DNA of 64,000 nucleotides from Micavibrio aeruginosavorus EPB (GTDB lineage Bacteria > Pseudomonadota > Alphaproteobacteria > Micavibrionales > Micavibrionaceae): contig NC_020812.1 in assembly GCF_000348745.1 (NCBI RefSeq), positions 1,435,444 through 1,499,443 on the forward strand, written 5' to 3'. The translations under genes and the position numbers were made by a program. The notes below the pieces were generated by a model. The model did not search any database, had not been told where the DNA came from, and was given only the letters and a program-made list of their open reading frames with translations. Positions 37,471 through 46,733 of the stretch are shown piece by piece. The stretch's first letter is position 1. Each line of letters starts with the position of its first letter.

Positions 37471-38574
37471 ATGACACAGGACAAGACAAAACACTGGGAC
37501 CAGTACGGGGACTACCTCGCCCTCGATACACTGCTCGACATTCAAAAACCGTGGAGCGCGGATAAAGCCACGGGCGCATTCGCGCATGATGAAATGTTGT
37601 TCATCATTTTCCACCAGACCTATGAACTCTGGTTCAAACAAATCCTGTTTGAACTGGACGATGTTCAGGAACGGCTGGGCCGTCCGGTGGTGGATGATTG
37701 CGACATGCAGCCGATCGTCAAACATTTGCACCGCGTTGTTGAAATTCTGCGCTTGCTGGTGCGTCAACTGGATATCCTCGAAACCATGACGCCGCAGGAT
37801 TTCACCGATTTCCGTGATCATTTGAAAACCGCGTCCGGGTTCCAGAGTTTGCAATTCCGCCTGATTGAAACGCGCCTCGGCCTGCGCCGTGAGGACCGGC
37901 TGCTGTTCAATCAATGCCAATATGATACGGGCTACTGCCCCGCATCCCAAACCGCCATTCATACGGCGGAACATGAAACCACCCTGTTCGACCAGATTGA
38001 CAAATGGCTGGCCCGCACGCCGTTTGTCGACCGGGATGATTATAAATTCTGGGATTCATACCGTGCCGCCGTTCACACCATGCTGGATGGCCGTGAAGCC
38101 ATGGCCCGTCAGAGCATTGATGGCGAATTGCTCGACCGCGAACTGGCCGCCATTGCCCGCAACCGGACAAAATTCGACAGCATCTTTAACAAGGATGCGG
38201 ATACATCATCCTCCCAATCTTCTTCGTGGCGCTTGTCATGGCGCGCGTTACAGGCGGCGTTGTTCATAACCGTTTATAAAACCGAACCCGCATTGCAGGG
38301 CCCGGCCAGCCTGTTGGGCCATATCATGGATATTGACGCCGCCATGTCGCAATGGCGGTACCGCCATGCGTTGATGGTTCAGCGCATGGTCGGCATGAAT
38401 GTCGGCACCGGCGGGTCGGCCGGATATGGGTATTTGATGCAGACATTGGAAAAGCACCGCATTTTCACGGATCTTTTCGCCCTCTCCACCTACCTGATCC
38501 CCAGCCACGCGCGTCCGCCGTTGCCGCAAACGATCAGCAACCAGATGGGATATCGCTATGGCACCACGGGATAA
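37471..38574 (+). CDS. kynA: Tryptophan 2,3-dioxygenase
   Basis: Heme dioxygenase (367 aa) that opens the indole ring of L-tryptophan to N-formylkynurenine, the first step of the kynurenine pathway. Hallmarks are FIIFHQTYELWFKQILFEL with the substrate-contacting His/Tyr region, SGFQSLQFRLIE and the distal W-RYRHALMVQRMVG then NVGTGGSAGYGYL with the heme-ligand histidine. It is somewhat longer than the usual bacterial form (about 280 aa). The following gene, 5 bases downstream, encodes a kynureninase-like PLP enzyme. A kynurenine formamidase is not in the window. Confidence 0.94.
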   Translation: MTQDKTKHWDQYGDYLALDTLLDIQKPWSADKATGAFAHDEMLFIIFHQTYELWFKQILFELDDVQERLGRPVVDDCDMQPIVKHLHRVVEILRLLVRQLDILETMTPQDFTDFRDHLKTASGFQSLQFRLIETRLGLRREDRLLFNQCQYDTGYCPASQTAIHTAEHETTLFDQIDKWLARTPFVDRDDYKFWDSYRAAVHTMLDGREAMARQSIDGELLDRELAAIARNRTKFDSIFNKDADTSSSQSSSWRLSWRALQAALFITVYKTEPALQGPASLLGHIMDIDAAMSQWRYRHALMVQRMVGMNVGTGGSAGYGYLMQTLEKHRIFTDLFALSTYLIPSHARPPLPQTISNQMGYRYGTTG

Positions 38575-38578
38575 CATC

Positions 38579-39730
38579 ATGATGTCCGATTTTCGCAAAT
38601 TATTCGGCACCGCCTTGGCCATGAACGCCAACAAGCTGCATTTCGCGGCACACAGCCACCATCTCTGGCCCGATTGCACCCGCACCGCGCAAACGCGCTA
38701 TTGGGGTTTATCGGCATCCATGGCCGATAATAAATGGGACGTGATTTTCAACACGGTCATTCCAACGGCGCAGGGGCATGTGGCCCGCATCCTGAACCTG
38801 CCCGATCCGCGCACGATTGGCTTTGCGCCCAACACGCATGAATTTATCAATCGGTTGATCTCGGCCCTGCCATCACACCCGCATATCATCACAACGGACA
38901 GCGAATTTCACAGCCTGACCCGGCAATTAAAACGGCTGGAAGAAGATGGGTTGATTACCGTCACCCGCGTTCCATCCGAGCCGTTCCATTCTTTCACCGA
39001 CCGCATGATTGAGGCCGTGAAATCAACACCCGCCGCCATGGTGTTTTTCAGCCATGTGTTTTTCAATTCTGCCTACGCCGTGCCCGACTTAAAAAAGATT
39101 GTCGATGCCGTGCCGGACAAAGACACGCTGGTGGTGATTGACGGCTATCACGGCTTTATGGCCCTGCCCACCGACCTGTCGATGATCGCGGACCGCGCGT
39201 TCTATCTGGCGGGCGGGTATAAATATGCGATGGCGGGCGAAGGATGCTGTTTCCTGCATTGCCCGCCGGGCTATGCCATGCGCCCGCGCAATACCGGATG
39301 GTTTGCGGATATGGGATCGTTGGAAGCGCGTCAGGGCGATGATGTCCCCTATTCCACCGACGGATTCCGGTTCTGGGGCGCGACGTTTGATCCGTCGGGC
39401 CTATACCGTTTGAATGCGGTGATGGAGATGCTGAATGATCTGAATGTTGGCGTCGCCGATATTCACGCCCATGTCATGGCATTGCAGGACCAGTTTCTGG
39501 AATCGTTGAAGAAACGTCCCGGCACACTGATTTCGCCGGTGGATACACCAACGCGCGGACACTTCCTGACCTTTGAAACCGACCGCGCCGCGGATTTTGC
39601 ACAAAAACTGCAAGATTTGGGCGTCGTCACCGACCATCGCGGCACGCGTTTGCGCTTTGGATTTGGGCTGTATCATGTGGCGGATGATGTTGAACGGCTG
39701 GTCACCGTTCTGAACACCGTTATCCGTTAA
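38579..39730 (+). CDS. kynU: Kynureninase-like PLP-dependent enzyme (aminotransferase class V fold)
   Basis: A 383-aa fold-type I PLP enzyme. The Schiff-base lysine is K215 in LAGGYKYAMAGEG and the cofactor Asp is D188 in LVVIDGYHGF. HFAAHSHHLWP near the N-terminus resembles the substrate region of kynureninases, and RLRFGFGLYHVADDVERLV is the C-terminal arginine segment. Directly following tryptophan dioxygenase, it most likely cleaves kynurenine to anthranilate and alanine. A general class V aminotransferase or desulphurase is the alternative. Start ATG 38579 or 38582. Confidence 0.72.
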   Translation: MMSDFRKLFGTALAMNANKLHFAAHSHHLWPDCTRTAQTRYWGLSASMADNKWDVIFNTVIPTAQGHVARILNLPDPRTIGFAPNTHEFINRLISALPSHPHIITTDSEFHSLTRQLKRLEEDGLITVTRVPSEPFHSFTDRMIEAVKSTPAAMVFFSHVFFNSAYAVPDLKKIVDAVPDKDTLVVIDGYHGFMALPTDLSMIADRAFYLAGGYKYAMAGEGCCFLHCPPGYAMRPRNTGWFADMGSLEARQGDDVPYSTDGFRFWGATFDPSGLYRLNAVMEMLNDLNVGVADIHAHVMALQDQFLESLKKRPGTLISPVDTPTRGHFLTFETDRAADFAQKLQDLGVVTDHRGTRLRFGFGLYHVADDVERLVTVLNTVIR

Positions 39731-39734
39731 TATC

Positions 39735-41243
39735 CTACTGGAACGCCACTTCGTTGAACGAGCGTAATTTCCGGCTGTGTAACCGCTCTGGCCCGTATTC
39801 CCGCAGCATCGCCATGGCCAGAAGGCCAATCTGCAAATGTTGGTCCACGCGGTCGCGGTAGAACTTGTCGGCCATGCCCGGCAATTTTAATTGCCCATGC
39901 AACGGACGATCCGATACGCACAGCAAGGTGCCATACGGCACACGGAAACGGAAACCGTTGGCGGCAATGGTGCCGGATTCCATATCCAGCGCAATCGCGC
40001 GGCTCTGGCTCAGGCGCAAATTCTGGCGCAAGGTCGGACGCAATTCCCAGTTCCGGTCATCGACCGTGGCCACGGTGCCCGTGCGCATGATTTTCTTCAG
40101 ATCATAACCCTGCAACCCCGTGACATGTTCCACGGCGCGTTCCAGCGAAATCTGAATTTCCGACAGGGCCGGAATTGGAATGGACGGGTGCAAATCGCGA
40201 TACAGAACATTGTCTTCGCGCAGATAACCGTGCGCCAGAACATAATCGCCCAGCGATTGCGAATTTCGCAGACCCGCACAATGCCCCAGCATCAGCCACG
40301 CATGCGGACGCAACACGGCCACATGGTCGGTGATGGTTTTAGCGTTGGACGGACCAACACCAATATTGATCATGGTGATCCCCGAACCGTCTTTGCGTTT
40401 CAGGTGATAGGCCGGCATTTGCGGCATGCGCGTCAACGGCAGGCCCGGATCATCGCTTTCACCCGGATCGGCCATGTTTTTATTGGTGGTGATGCGGTTG
40501 CCCGGTTCAACGAACGATGAATATTCCAACCGTTCGGCGCGCAATTCCGGATTATCCGTCGGTGCCATGATGTCACGGCAAATGCGTACGAACTGATCAA
40601 TGTAGAATTGATAGTTGGTGTAGATCACATAGTTTTGAAAGTGCCGTGCATTCGTGCCCGTGTAGTGGCGCAGGCGCATAATGCTGAGATCGATGCGCGG
40701 CGCGTTAAACAGCGACAGCGGCGCGTCATGCCCCGGTTTTGTTTCGTGGGTGCCGTTGGCAACCTCGTCATCCATCAAATCCAGATTGGGCTGGTCGAAC
40801 AGATTGGACATCGCATTGATCTGCTCCGCCGACAAATCGCGTTCCAGGTGGAAATCTTCACCCAGGGCGAAGTGAATTGGAATGGGCGTATCACTGACAC
40901 CGATTTCAATCGGTTCATGATGGTTCAGGAACAACAGGCGCAATTGTTCCATCAGGTAATGATCGAAAATATCCGGGCGCGTGATGGTGGTTGAATAATG
41001 CCCGGGGCGCGGCACAAAACCGTAAGACAGGCGCGTATCCGCCCGCGTCGCCGTTTCGGTCGTCACCCGAATATACGGGTAGCACGCCGAAATGCGATGC
41101 TTCGGCATATGGCCATCCGCAAAAGCGAAGAAACTTTCCCGCAACCATGTGACGTTGGCGTCATAAATCTCACAAATCGCGGCAAACGCGCTTTGTGCAT
41201 CATTGAATTTGCGGGGCTTAAAAGAACGAGGACCTTTTGACAT
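39735..41243 (-). CDS. amn: AMP nucleosidase
   Basis: A 502-aa enzyme that hydrolyses AMP to adenine and ribose-5-phosphate and so helps control adenylate levels. The N-terminal regulatory region includes RISACYPYIRVTTE. The nucleoside-phosphorylase-fold domain includes ITMINIGVGPSNAKTITDH, LMLGHCAGLR, LGDYVLAHGYLRED and the catalytic ALDMESGTIAANGFRFRVPY. It has the normal family length. The stop lies 4 bases from the convergent kynU-like stop. It is monocistronic in appearance, with ftsY behind it on the same strand. Confidence 0.95.
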   Translation of the reverse strand: MSKGPRSFKPRKFNDAQSAFAAICEIYDANVTWLRESFFAFADGHMPKHRISACYPYIRVTTETATRADTRLSYGFVPRPGHYSTTITRPDIFDHYLMEQLRLLFLNHHEPIEIGVSDTPIPIHFALGEDFHLERDLSAEQINAMSNLFDQPNLDLMDDEVANGTHETKPGHDAPLSLFNAPRIDLSIMRLRHYTGTNARHFQNYVIYTNYQFYIDQFVRICRDIMAPTDNPELRAERLEYSSFVEPGNRITTNKNMADPGESDDPGLPLTRMPQMPAYHLKRKDGSGITMINIGVGPSNAKTITDHVAVLRPHAWLMLGHCAGLRNSQSLGDYVLAHGYLREDNVLYRDLHPSIPIPALSEIQISLERAVEHVTGLQGYDLKKIMRTGTVATVDDRNWELRPTLRQNLRLSQSRAIALDMESGTIAANGFRFRVPYGTLLCVSDRPLHGQLKLPGMADKFYRDRVDQHLQIGLLAMAMLREYGPERLHSRKLRSFNEVAFQ

Positions 41244-41313
41244 GCTTAATTCTTACTCATTTTTATTGTTTTTTCAAGGGACTAGCCAGAAACACCACGG
41301 TTTCCGCCGTTCT

Positions 41314-42381
41314 TTATACCCCAACCCCCACCAATGACCGCGCATAGGCATCCGGGTGGAAGGGTTGCAAATCCTCCGCCTGCTCGCCCACACCCACGGC
41401 AATGATCGGCAAGCCGAAGCGGTCGGCCAGACCGACAACCACGCCACCTTTGGCGGACCCATCCAGTTTCGTCACCACCAGTGCATTCACATCAACCATA
41501 TCGCGGAACGTTTCCACCTGCGCATGCGCGTTCTGACCCGTCGTGGCATCCAGAACCAGAATGACCGCATGCGGCAGATTTTCATCGTGCTTGCGCAAGA
41601 CGCGAATAATCTTCTGCAACTCATCCATCAAGTTTTTCTTGTTGTGCAAACGGCCTGCGGTGTCGATGAACAAAACATCGGCCCCTTCCGCCTTCGCCGT
41701 CGCATACGCCTCATACGCCACAGCGGCAGAATCCGCACCAATATCGCGGGCAACAATACCGCCGCCTGCACGCTCCGCCCAGATTTTCAGCTGTTCCGTC
41801 GCCGCCGCGCGGAACGTATCGCCCGCGGCCAGCATCACGCGCTTGCCTTCACGTTTATGCAGGTTATAAGCCAGCTTTCCGATGGTTGTGGTTTTACCAA
41901 CACCGTTCACACCGCAGACCAGAACGGTAAACGGCCCCGTATCGCGACGGGAAAAATCAATCGGTTTATTCACGGGTTCCAAAATACGGGCGATCACATC
42001 GGCCAGCGCCGCGCGAATTTCATCGCCGTCCATATCCTTGCCAAAACGCCCCTCGGCAAATTCGGTCACAATGCGTGATGCGGTTTTGGGCCCCAGATCG
42101 GCGGTGATCAACACCTCCTCCAGCTGGTCGATCATATCCTGATCCAGCTTGCGCTTGGTCACCAGATCGGTCAGCCCTTGCGTAATCTTGCTGGTGGATT
42201 TGCCCAGCCCGCCGACCAGACGGCTCACCCAGCCACCGGAAGATTGATCTTCGGCACCAACCGGCTCAACGACGTGTGCGGGTTGAGGTTCTACAGGCGC
42301 AACAGGAACCGGAGCATCAGCCTGCGGCTGCGCTTCATCGGTTACGTGCGTTTCGTCTTTCTTCTTCCGCCAGAAAATCAT
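41314..42381 (-). CDS. ftsY: Signal recognition particle receptor FtsY
   Basis: SRP-receptor GTPase (355 aa) that docks Ffh-ribosome complexes at the inner membrane. It has a short acidic/proline A-domain (about 1-50), then the N domain (GGWVSRLVGGLGKSTSKITQ) and the G domain with GVNGVGKTTTIGKLA (G1), DTFRAAATEQL, DTAGRLHNKKNLM and TKLDGSAKGG. The gene ends with the G5 region GVGEQAEDLQPF. ATG 42381 is chosen because the frame upstream has no homology to the family. Ffh is encoded separately at 50923. Confidence 0.95.
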   Translation of the reverse strand: MIFWRKKKDETHVTDEAQPQADAPVPVAPVEPQPAHVVEPVGAEDQSSGGWVSRLVGGLGKSTSKITQGLTDLVTKRKLDQDMIDQLEEVLITADLGPKTASRIVTEFAEGRFGKDMDGDEIRAALADVIARILEPVNKPIDFSRRDTGPFTVLVCGVNGVGKTTTIGKLAYNLHKREGKRVMLAAGDTFRAAATEQLKIWAERAGGGIVARDIGADSAAVAYEAYATAKAEGADVLFIDTAGRLHNKKNLMDELQKIIRVLRKHDENLPHAVILVLDATTGQNAHAQVETFRDMVDVNALVVTKLDGSAKGGVVVGLADRFGLPIIAVGVGEQAEDLQPFHPDAYARSLVGVGV

Positions 42382-42484
42382 GGTTTTTTCCGTTGTTTTT
42401 GATGCCAACGGTTTACCGCATCCATGGCCGGACAGCAAGAATAGGACGCTTTTATTTTTCGTAATAATAGCCGGGCGTTTGGCG

Positions 42485-43264
42485 CTATTTTTCCAACTGC
42501 GCCACTTTATCCCGCACCCGGCAATCCCGCAGCGCCTTGCCGGAGCGCTCATATTCCGCCGGGGTATCGACCAGATGGTTGCGGCGGTCCATTTCCTCGC
42601 TGGCCAGTTCGGTGAAATACACCTGAATAAAATCATCTATCCCCGTCTTCATCGTTTCAAAATGCGGGCGGATTTTATCATGGGGCAGATAGGCATTCCC
42701 CTCCATCTCGCGGATGATGGCGGGTAAATCCCTGCGCATTTTTTCAACGGCGGCCTTGACCACATCAACATTGGTTGTGTGATGTTTTAATTCGTGCATT
42801 TGAATTTCATTAAACGCACATGTTCCGATCTGGTAGTCAGACGGAATATAAATCAGCGTGCGATAGAAAATATTGACTTCAATTTGCCTGAAATACGGGC
42901 ATTGGTACCCGCCATAGGGGCCGTATGATTTGCTGAACATTGACGCGCGGCTGGTCATGGCCAAGCCACCATGCGCCTGCCCCTTGGTTACAAATTGCGA
43001 CGGCTTGTAAACCGAAGTTAAACCGTTGCGGGCCAACCATTCCGCCGTTGATTTTCCGCCATCACGATTCAGCCACGCAATCGAACGGGACAAATCGTAA
43101 ATTGGTTCTTCTTCCAGTGTGAGATTGATTTTAATGGCGGTCTGCCCGGGTTTGTTGGCGTGGCATCCCTTGCGGTCGGAAAACACCTCCTGCGCCGATG
43201 CGGGCGGCGCGACCATCATGGCCGCGCACACACACGCCAAAATCGACAACCCCCGAAAGATCAA
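42485..43264 (-). CDS. Exported protein with an HExxH motif
   Basis: A 259-aa protein with a signal peptide (cleavage near PASA-QE). The mature part contains H157-E158-L159-K160-H161 in EIQMHELKHH, the HExxH pattern of zinc metallopeptidases, preceded by GTCAFNEI. Cysteines occur at about 34, 122, 149 and 251. Long helical stretches follow the motif. A DUF922-like secreted metalloprotease is one possibility; the motif could also be chance. It lies close behind ftsY on the same strand. The family is otherwise unrecognised. Confidence 0.7.
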   Translation of the reverse strand: MIFRGLSILACVCAAMMVAPPASAQEVFSDRKGCHANKPGQTAIKINLTLEEEPIYDLSRSIAWLNRDGGKSTAEWLARNGLTSVYKPSQFVTKGQAHGGLAMTSRASMFSKSYGPYGGYQCPYFRQIEVNIFYRTLIYIPSDYQIGTCAFNEIQMHELKHHTTNVDVVKAAVEKMRRDLPAIIREMEGNAYLPHDKIRPHFETMKTGIDDFIQVYFTELASEEMDRRNHLVDTPAEYERSGKALRDCRVRDKVAQLEK

Positions 43265-43359
43265 AACGTGCCCCCATCAATCAATACAATCGAAAGTATT
43301 GCCCGACAGGGATGAACGAACCGTTAAAGCACCCAGATCAAAGAAAAACCACCATGCCA

Positions 43360-43629
43360 TTACGGCTCCGGCGTATATCCCATTTTCACGCACAACTCAC
43401 CAACGACCTGCTCGCGTACTTCGCCCTCTTTGTCCTCTACTTCGCTGGCGCGGATTTCGCCATTCTGAACCATCTGGCGCAAACGCTGATCCGAAATCCG
43501 GATCGCATCATAAGATGACCAGTTCGCAACAACACATCCAACATGGCTGCCAAATTCCAGGTCGTCGGCCAGAGCCGACACACCAACAACATTTCCAGCC
43601 ATTACAAACGCACACATCAGTTTTTTCAT
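43360..43629 (-). CDS. Small exported two-cysteine protein
   Basis: An 89-aa protein with a signal peptide (MKKLMCAFVMAGNVVGVSAL then ADD). The mature domain of about 65 residues runs from GSHVGCVV to ELCVKMGY, with LRQMVQNGEIRASEVEDKEG between, so two cysteines bracket a helical core. It is clearly related to the domain in the gene just upstream at 43665-44137. Function unknown. ATG 43629 is fixed by the signal peptide; GGAGTA lies just upstream. Confidence 0.75.
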   Translation of the reverse strand: MKKLMCAFVMAGNVVGVSALADDLEFGSHVGCVVANWSSYDAIRISDQRLRQMVQNGEIRASEVEDKEGEVREQVVGELCVKMGYTPEP

Positions 43630-43664
43630 TTTATACTCCATCATTAACGCAACATGTTTTGGTC

Positions 43665-44137
43665 TTACGGCTTGTATCCCATACCCATGCACACTTCGCG
43701 CACAACATTGGTATGAACATCGTCTTTCATATCGTTTTTCTGACTATCGCGAATGACGCCCTGGCGGACCATGTCATTCAAACGATTTTGCGTCATTTTC
43801 AGAACCTTGTCTGAACCGCTTTCACCAAAGGTGCAGGACAGGAAATTTCCGTTGTACTTGTCAACTGGCGCTTTTGGCTTGGCATTAAATTCTTCCGTGC
43901 ACATAACGGAAATCACCTTATTGCGCGCGCGACTTTCTAGCCCCGGAACAGTTTCCGGCGTCGCGCCCTGTTCAGCCAGATCGTCCATCAGATACGACAA
44001 TTGCAAGTCAACTTCATCGCTGTGATAAATGCGGTTAAAGCATGCATTCATAAAATCATGGCTCGTTTTTTTTCCATCGCCATATTCGTTGCGCCAACAA
44101 AGCCTACCAGCGCAAACGCACCAACCAATTTTTTCAT
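43665..44137 (-). pseudogene. Two-domain exported cysteine protein split by a frameshift at an A8 tract
   Basis: ATG 44137 has a GGAG site and encodes a clean signal peptide (MKKLVGAFALVGFVGATN, then MAM), but this frame stops at 44048 after 29 codons. The mature protein (SHDFMNACFNRIYHSDEVDL onward, ending MGMGYKP) continues in the -1 frame to 43665. The switch point is eight consecutive A's on the minus strand (44066-44073), where one added A or a -1 slip restores the frame. The body contains two copies of the two-cysteine domain also seen in the gene at 43360-43629. It may be a real mutation, phase variation, programmed slippage or a sequencing error. Confidence 0.75.
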
Positions 44138-44220
44138 CGTATATCACTCCATATAAACAAAGGTCGCGCTTGATACACCAGCGCGACCCCGTTATGCAAA
44201 CTTAAAATCTATGCTTAAGC

Positions 44221-44868
44221 CTATCGTGGGCTGAACGGCGCACGACGCAGGATGGCATCCCCTTGTTCTACAAGGACTTGCTGCACCTGGAACAGGCGCT
44301 TGTCCCCGATCTGGCACGGGCCAAACCGATACAGGCTGCAATTGCCGATTTCCTTCATGCCATGGAATGTCTTTGTGATCTGCGCCAGGGCATAGAACAA
44401 TCCACCATGGGCCACCACCAGCGGCGGGGATTGAACGTCCAGGGCACTGGCCTCATCCTGCATTTGTCCCAACGCCATCAGAACGCGGCGCATATAGGCC
44501 TGTTGCGTTTCGCCATCCTGCGGTTCGTCCCCGCGTTCAAACTGTTCGCGCAGGACGTAATATTTCTGCTTGTTCCACGACCCCAACCCCTGCTCGCGCA
44601 GATCATAGATCATGTGAACATCGGCACCGATTTCCGCAGCAACAATGCTGGCGGTTTTAAACGCGCGCTGCAGCGGGCTTGAAAAAATAACGGTCGGCTT
44701 GTTATCCATCGTCAGAATGGTCTGCGCCAGCGCATACGCCTGCTCGCACCCCTTATCGGTCAGCGGCACATCCCATTCACATCCGGCGACGCGGTTAAAA
44801 CGGTTGGCTTTGCTTTCGCCGTGGCGGGCCATGTAAAATGGTGCGGAAAACGCACGATCCAGTTTCAT
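44221..44868 (-). CDS. Histidine phosphatase family protein
   Basis: A 215-aa member of the phosphoglycerate-mutase-like branch-1 histidine phosphatases. The phospho-acceptor histidine is in FYMARHGES; PLTDKGCEQA and IFSSPLQRAFKTASIVA hold the conserved arginines; the second histidine is in PLVVAHGGLF. The substrate is unknown. The start at 44868 is just after a GAGGAAGT site. It precedes the frameshifted gene and follows mtaB on the same strand, with 20 bases to mtaB. Confidence 0.9.
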   Translation of the reverse strand: MKLDRAFSAPFYMARHGESKANRFNRVAGCEWDVPLTDKGCEQAYALAQTILTMDNKPTVIFSSPLQRAFKTASIVAAEIGADVHMIYDLREQGLGSWNKQKYYVLREQFERGDEPQDGETQQAYMRRVLMALGQMQDEASALDVQSPPLVVAHGGLFYALAQITKTFHGMKEIGNCSLYRFGPCQIGDKRLFQVQQVLVEQGDAILRRAPFSPR

Positions 44869-44888
44869 TGATTCACTTCCTCTATTTT

Positions 44889-46145
44889 TTACGCAACGCG
44901 ACCGATGAGATATTGCCCATCGACACGTTCGATTTTTACGGTGACCAGTGTCCCTGCATCAAATGAACCATCCGCCAGCTTAACCTCGGCGAATTGTTCG
45001 GTGCGGCCCATATTATCTTTTTCCATCAGGACAGTGCGCACCGTGCCCACCTGATGTTGTAAAAATTTCTGCATCTGGCGCTCACCCGCTTCGCGCAATT
45101 GCGCGGCACGGTCTTTACGCACCTGCTTGTCCACCTGCGGCATCTTGGCCGCCGGGGTGCCGGGGCGTTCCGAATACGGGAAGACGTGCAGGAACGTCAG
45201 ATCGCATTCATCAACAATGCGCAGCGTATTCGCAAACATCTCATCCGTTTCGGTCGGGAAACCGGCGATAATATCCGCGCCGAACACCATATCAGGGCGC
45301 AAGGTCCGCGCGCGGTTGCACATATCAATGGCATCGGCACGCAAATGGCGACGTTTCATGCGTTTCAAAACCATGTCATCCCCCGCCTGCAAACTAACAT
45401 GCAGATGCGGCATCAAACGCGGTTCTTCGGCAATCAAACGCCACAAATCATCGTCAATTTCCACCGGGTCCAGTGACGACAAACGCAAGCGCGGCAAATC
45501 CGGCACCAGGGCCAGAACGCGGCGGATCATCTGCCCCAACGTGGGCGACCCCGGAAGGTCGGGACCATAGGACGTCACATCCACCCCGGTCAAAACGATT
45601 TCGCGAAACCCTGCTTTGACCAAATGGCGGGTCTGCTCAACGATTTCGCCAATGGGCACGGAGCGGGAATTGCCGCGTCCATAAGGGATAATGCAAAACG
45701 TGCAGCGGTGGTCACAGCCATTTTGCACCTGCAGGAACGCGCGCGTCTGTCCCTCGAACCCATCGACCAGATGGCTGGCGGTTTCGCGCACGGCCATGAT
45801 GTCGTTCACCACAACCTTCTCCGCCGGCGGCGCGCCCCATGTTTCGGCTTGCAGTTTCAGGTCGTTGCCGATGACTTGATCCACCTCGGGCATGCCGCCG
45901 AAACTGGCCGGATCAATCTGCGCGGCACAGCCGGTGACAATAATGCGGGCATTCGGGTTATCGCGCCGGGCGCGGCGAATGGCTTGGCGGGCCTGACGTT
46001 CGGCCTCTTTGGTCACGGCACAGGTATTAAAGATAATTGCGTCTTCAATCCCGGCATTTTTGGCATGGGTGCGCATCACCTCGCTCTCGTAAGTATTGAG
46101 GCGACAGCCAAAAGTGACGATTTCCGGGTCTTTTTTACCGTGCAT
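44889..46145 (-). CDS. mtaB: tRNA t6A37 methylthiotransferase MtaB
   Basis: Radical-SAM methylthiotransferase (418 aa) that converts t6A37 to ms2t6A in tRNAs for ANN codons. The N-terminal UPF0004 domain has EIVTFGCRLNTYESEVM, FNTCAVTKEAERQ and VTGCAAQ with its three Fe-S cysteines; the radical-SAM cluster is NGCDHRCTFCIIPYGRG; a C-terminal TRAM domain follows LMEKDNMGRTE. The GCRLN motif distinguishes MtaB from MiaB. ATG 46145 is chosen by alignment of this start region. The gene probably leads an operon with the histidine phosphatase. Confidence 0.93.
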   Translation of the reverse strand: MHGKKDPEIVTFGCRLNTYESEVMRTHAKNAGIEDAIIFNTCAVTKEAERQARQAIRRARRDNPNARIIVTGCAAQIDPASFGGMPEVDQVIGNDLKLQAETWGAPPAEKVVVNDIMAVRETASHLVDGFEGQTRAFLQVQNGCDHRCTFCIIPYGRGNSRSVPIGEIVEQTRHLVKAGFREIVLTGVDVTSYGPDLPGSPTLGQMIRRVLALVPDLPRLRLSSLDPVEIDDDLWRLIAEEPRLMPHLHVSLQAGDDMVLKRMKRRHLRADAIDMCNRARTLRPDMVFGADIIAGFPTETDEMFANTLRIVDECDLTFLHVFPYSERPGTPAAKMPQVDKQVRKDRAAQLREAGERQMQKFLQHQVGTVRTVLMEKDNMGRTEQFAEVKLADGSFDAGTLVTVKIERVDGQYLIGRVA

Positions 46146-46275
46146 GATTACTTTGCATTTTATGAAGTTGCCCCCTTTTGACCATAGATGACCCCCGAAT
46201 TTCAATAAAATTCCATATCTTCCCCACATTTGGGGGAGATAATGGAATCATGGGCAAATCCCAAGGGAGATCGCG

Positions 46276-46539
46276 ATGATTTTTGACAACCCGTATATCA
46301 AGGACGCGCATCTGGCTTTTGTGGTCGATCATTTTGGCCGCACGGTGCCTGTGCTGGTGATTGAAACGACTGTGGACCTGCCTGAGTCCATGGATGAGGT
46401 CAAGGATCATCCGACCCTGGAGCTCATTGAAATGCTGGCAGAATTACAAAGTTTTGCCACCTATGACGACCGGGCCGAATTTCGGCAGGTCCGTGTGATC
46501 AGCCCCCATATGATCCACCCGGATGCCGGTCATGCGTAA
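46276..46539 (+). CDS. Small conserved hypothetical protein
   Basis: An 87-aa acidic protein, MIFDNPYIKDAHLAFVVDHF onward, preceded by GGGAGA close to ATG 46276. The N-terminal half looks beta-rich and the second half is helical (LELIEMLAELQSF). No signal or membrane segment is present. It is divergent from mtaB and followed by a strong terminator, so it is a single-gene unit. I do not recognise the family. Confidence 0.65.
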   Translation: MIFDNPYIKDAHLAFVVDHFGRTVPVLVIETTVDLPESMDEVKDHPTLELIEMLAELQSFATYDDRAEFRQVRVISPHMIHPDAGHA

Positions 46540-46590
46540 CCCTCTCCTTTCCTAGGTTTCTGCGTACCCGAATACCCGAACCCCCCGTTT

Positions 46591-46645
46591 CCGGGCCAGC
46601 CACCCCACCCGATCCGATCCCCGTTGGCTGGCCCGGGCTTTTTTT
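46591..46645 (+). terminator. Intrinsic terminator
   Basis: A 12-bp perfect stem (46591-46602 with 46625-46636), 22-base loop and a following T7 run. It ends the 87-aa gene. Confidence 0.88.
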
Positions 46646-46676
46646 CAAAAAAAACCGGATAAGCGCCCCCTTTTAT

Positions 46677-46705
46677 TTGACATATTACCAACCCCCTGCT
46701 AGGCT
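46677..46705 (+). promoter_or_regulatory. Sigma-70-type promoter of the NlpC/P60-like pair
   Basis: TTGACA (46677-46682), 17-base spacer, TAGGCT (46700-46705). Transcription would start near 46712, just before the GAGGAG ribosome site at 46723 and the TTG start at 46734. Confidence 0.7.
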
Positions 46706-46733
46706 CCCCATGAAAAATGAGTGAGGAGCCATC

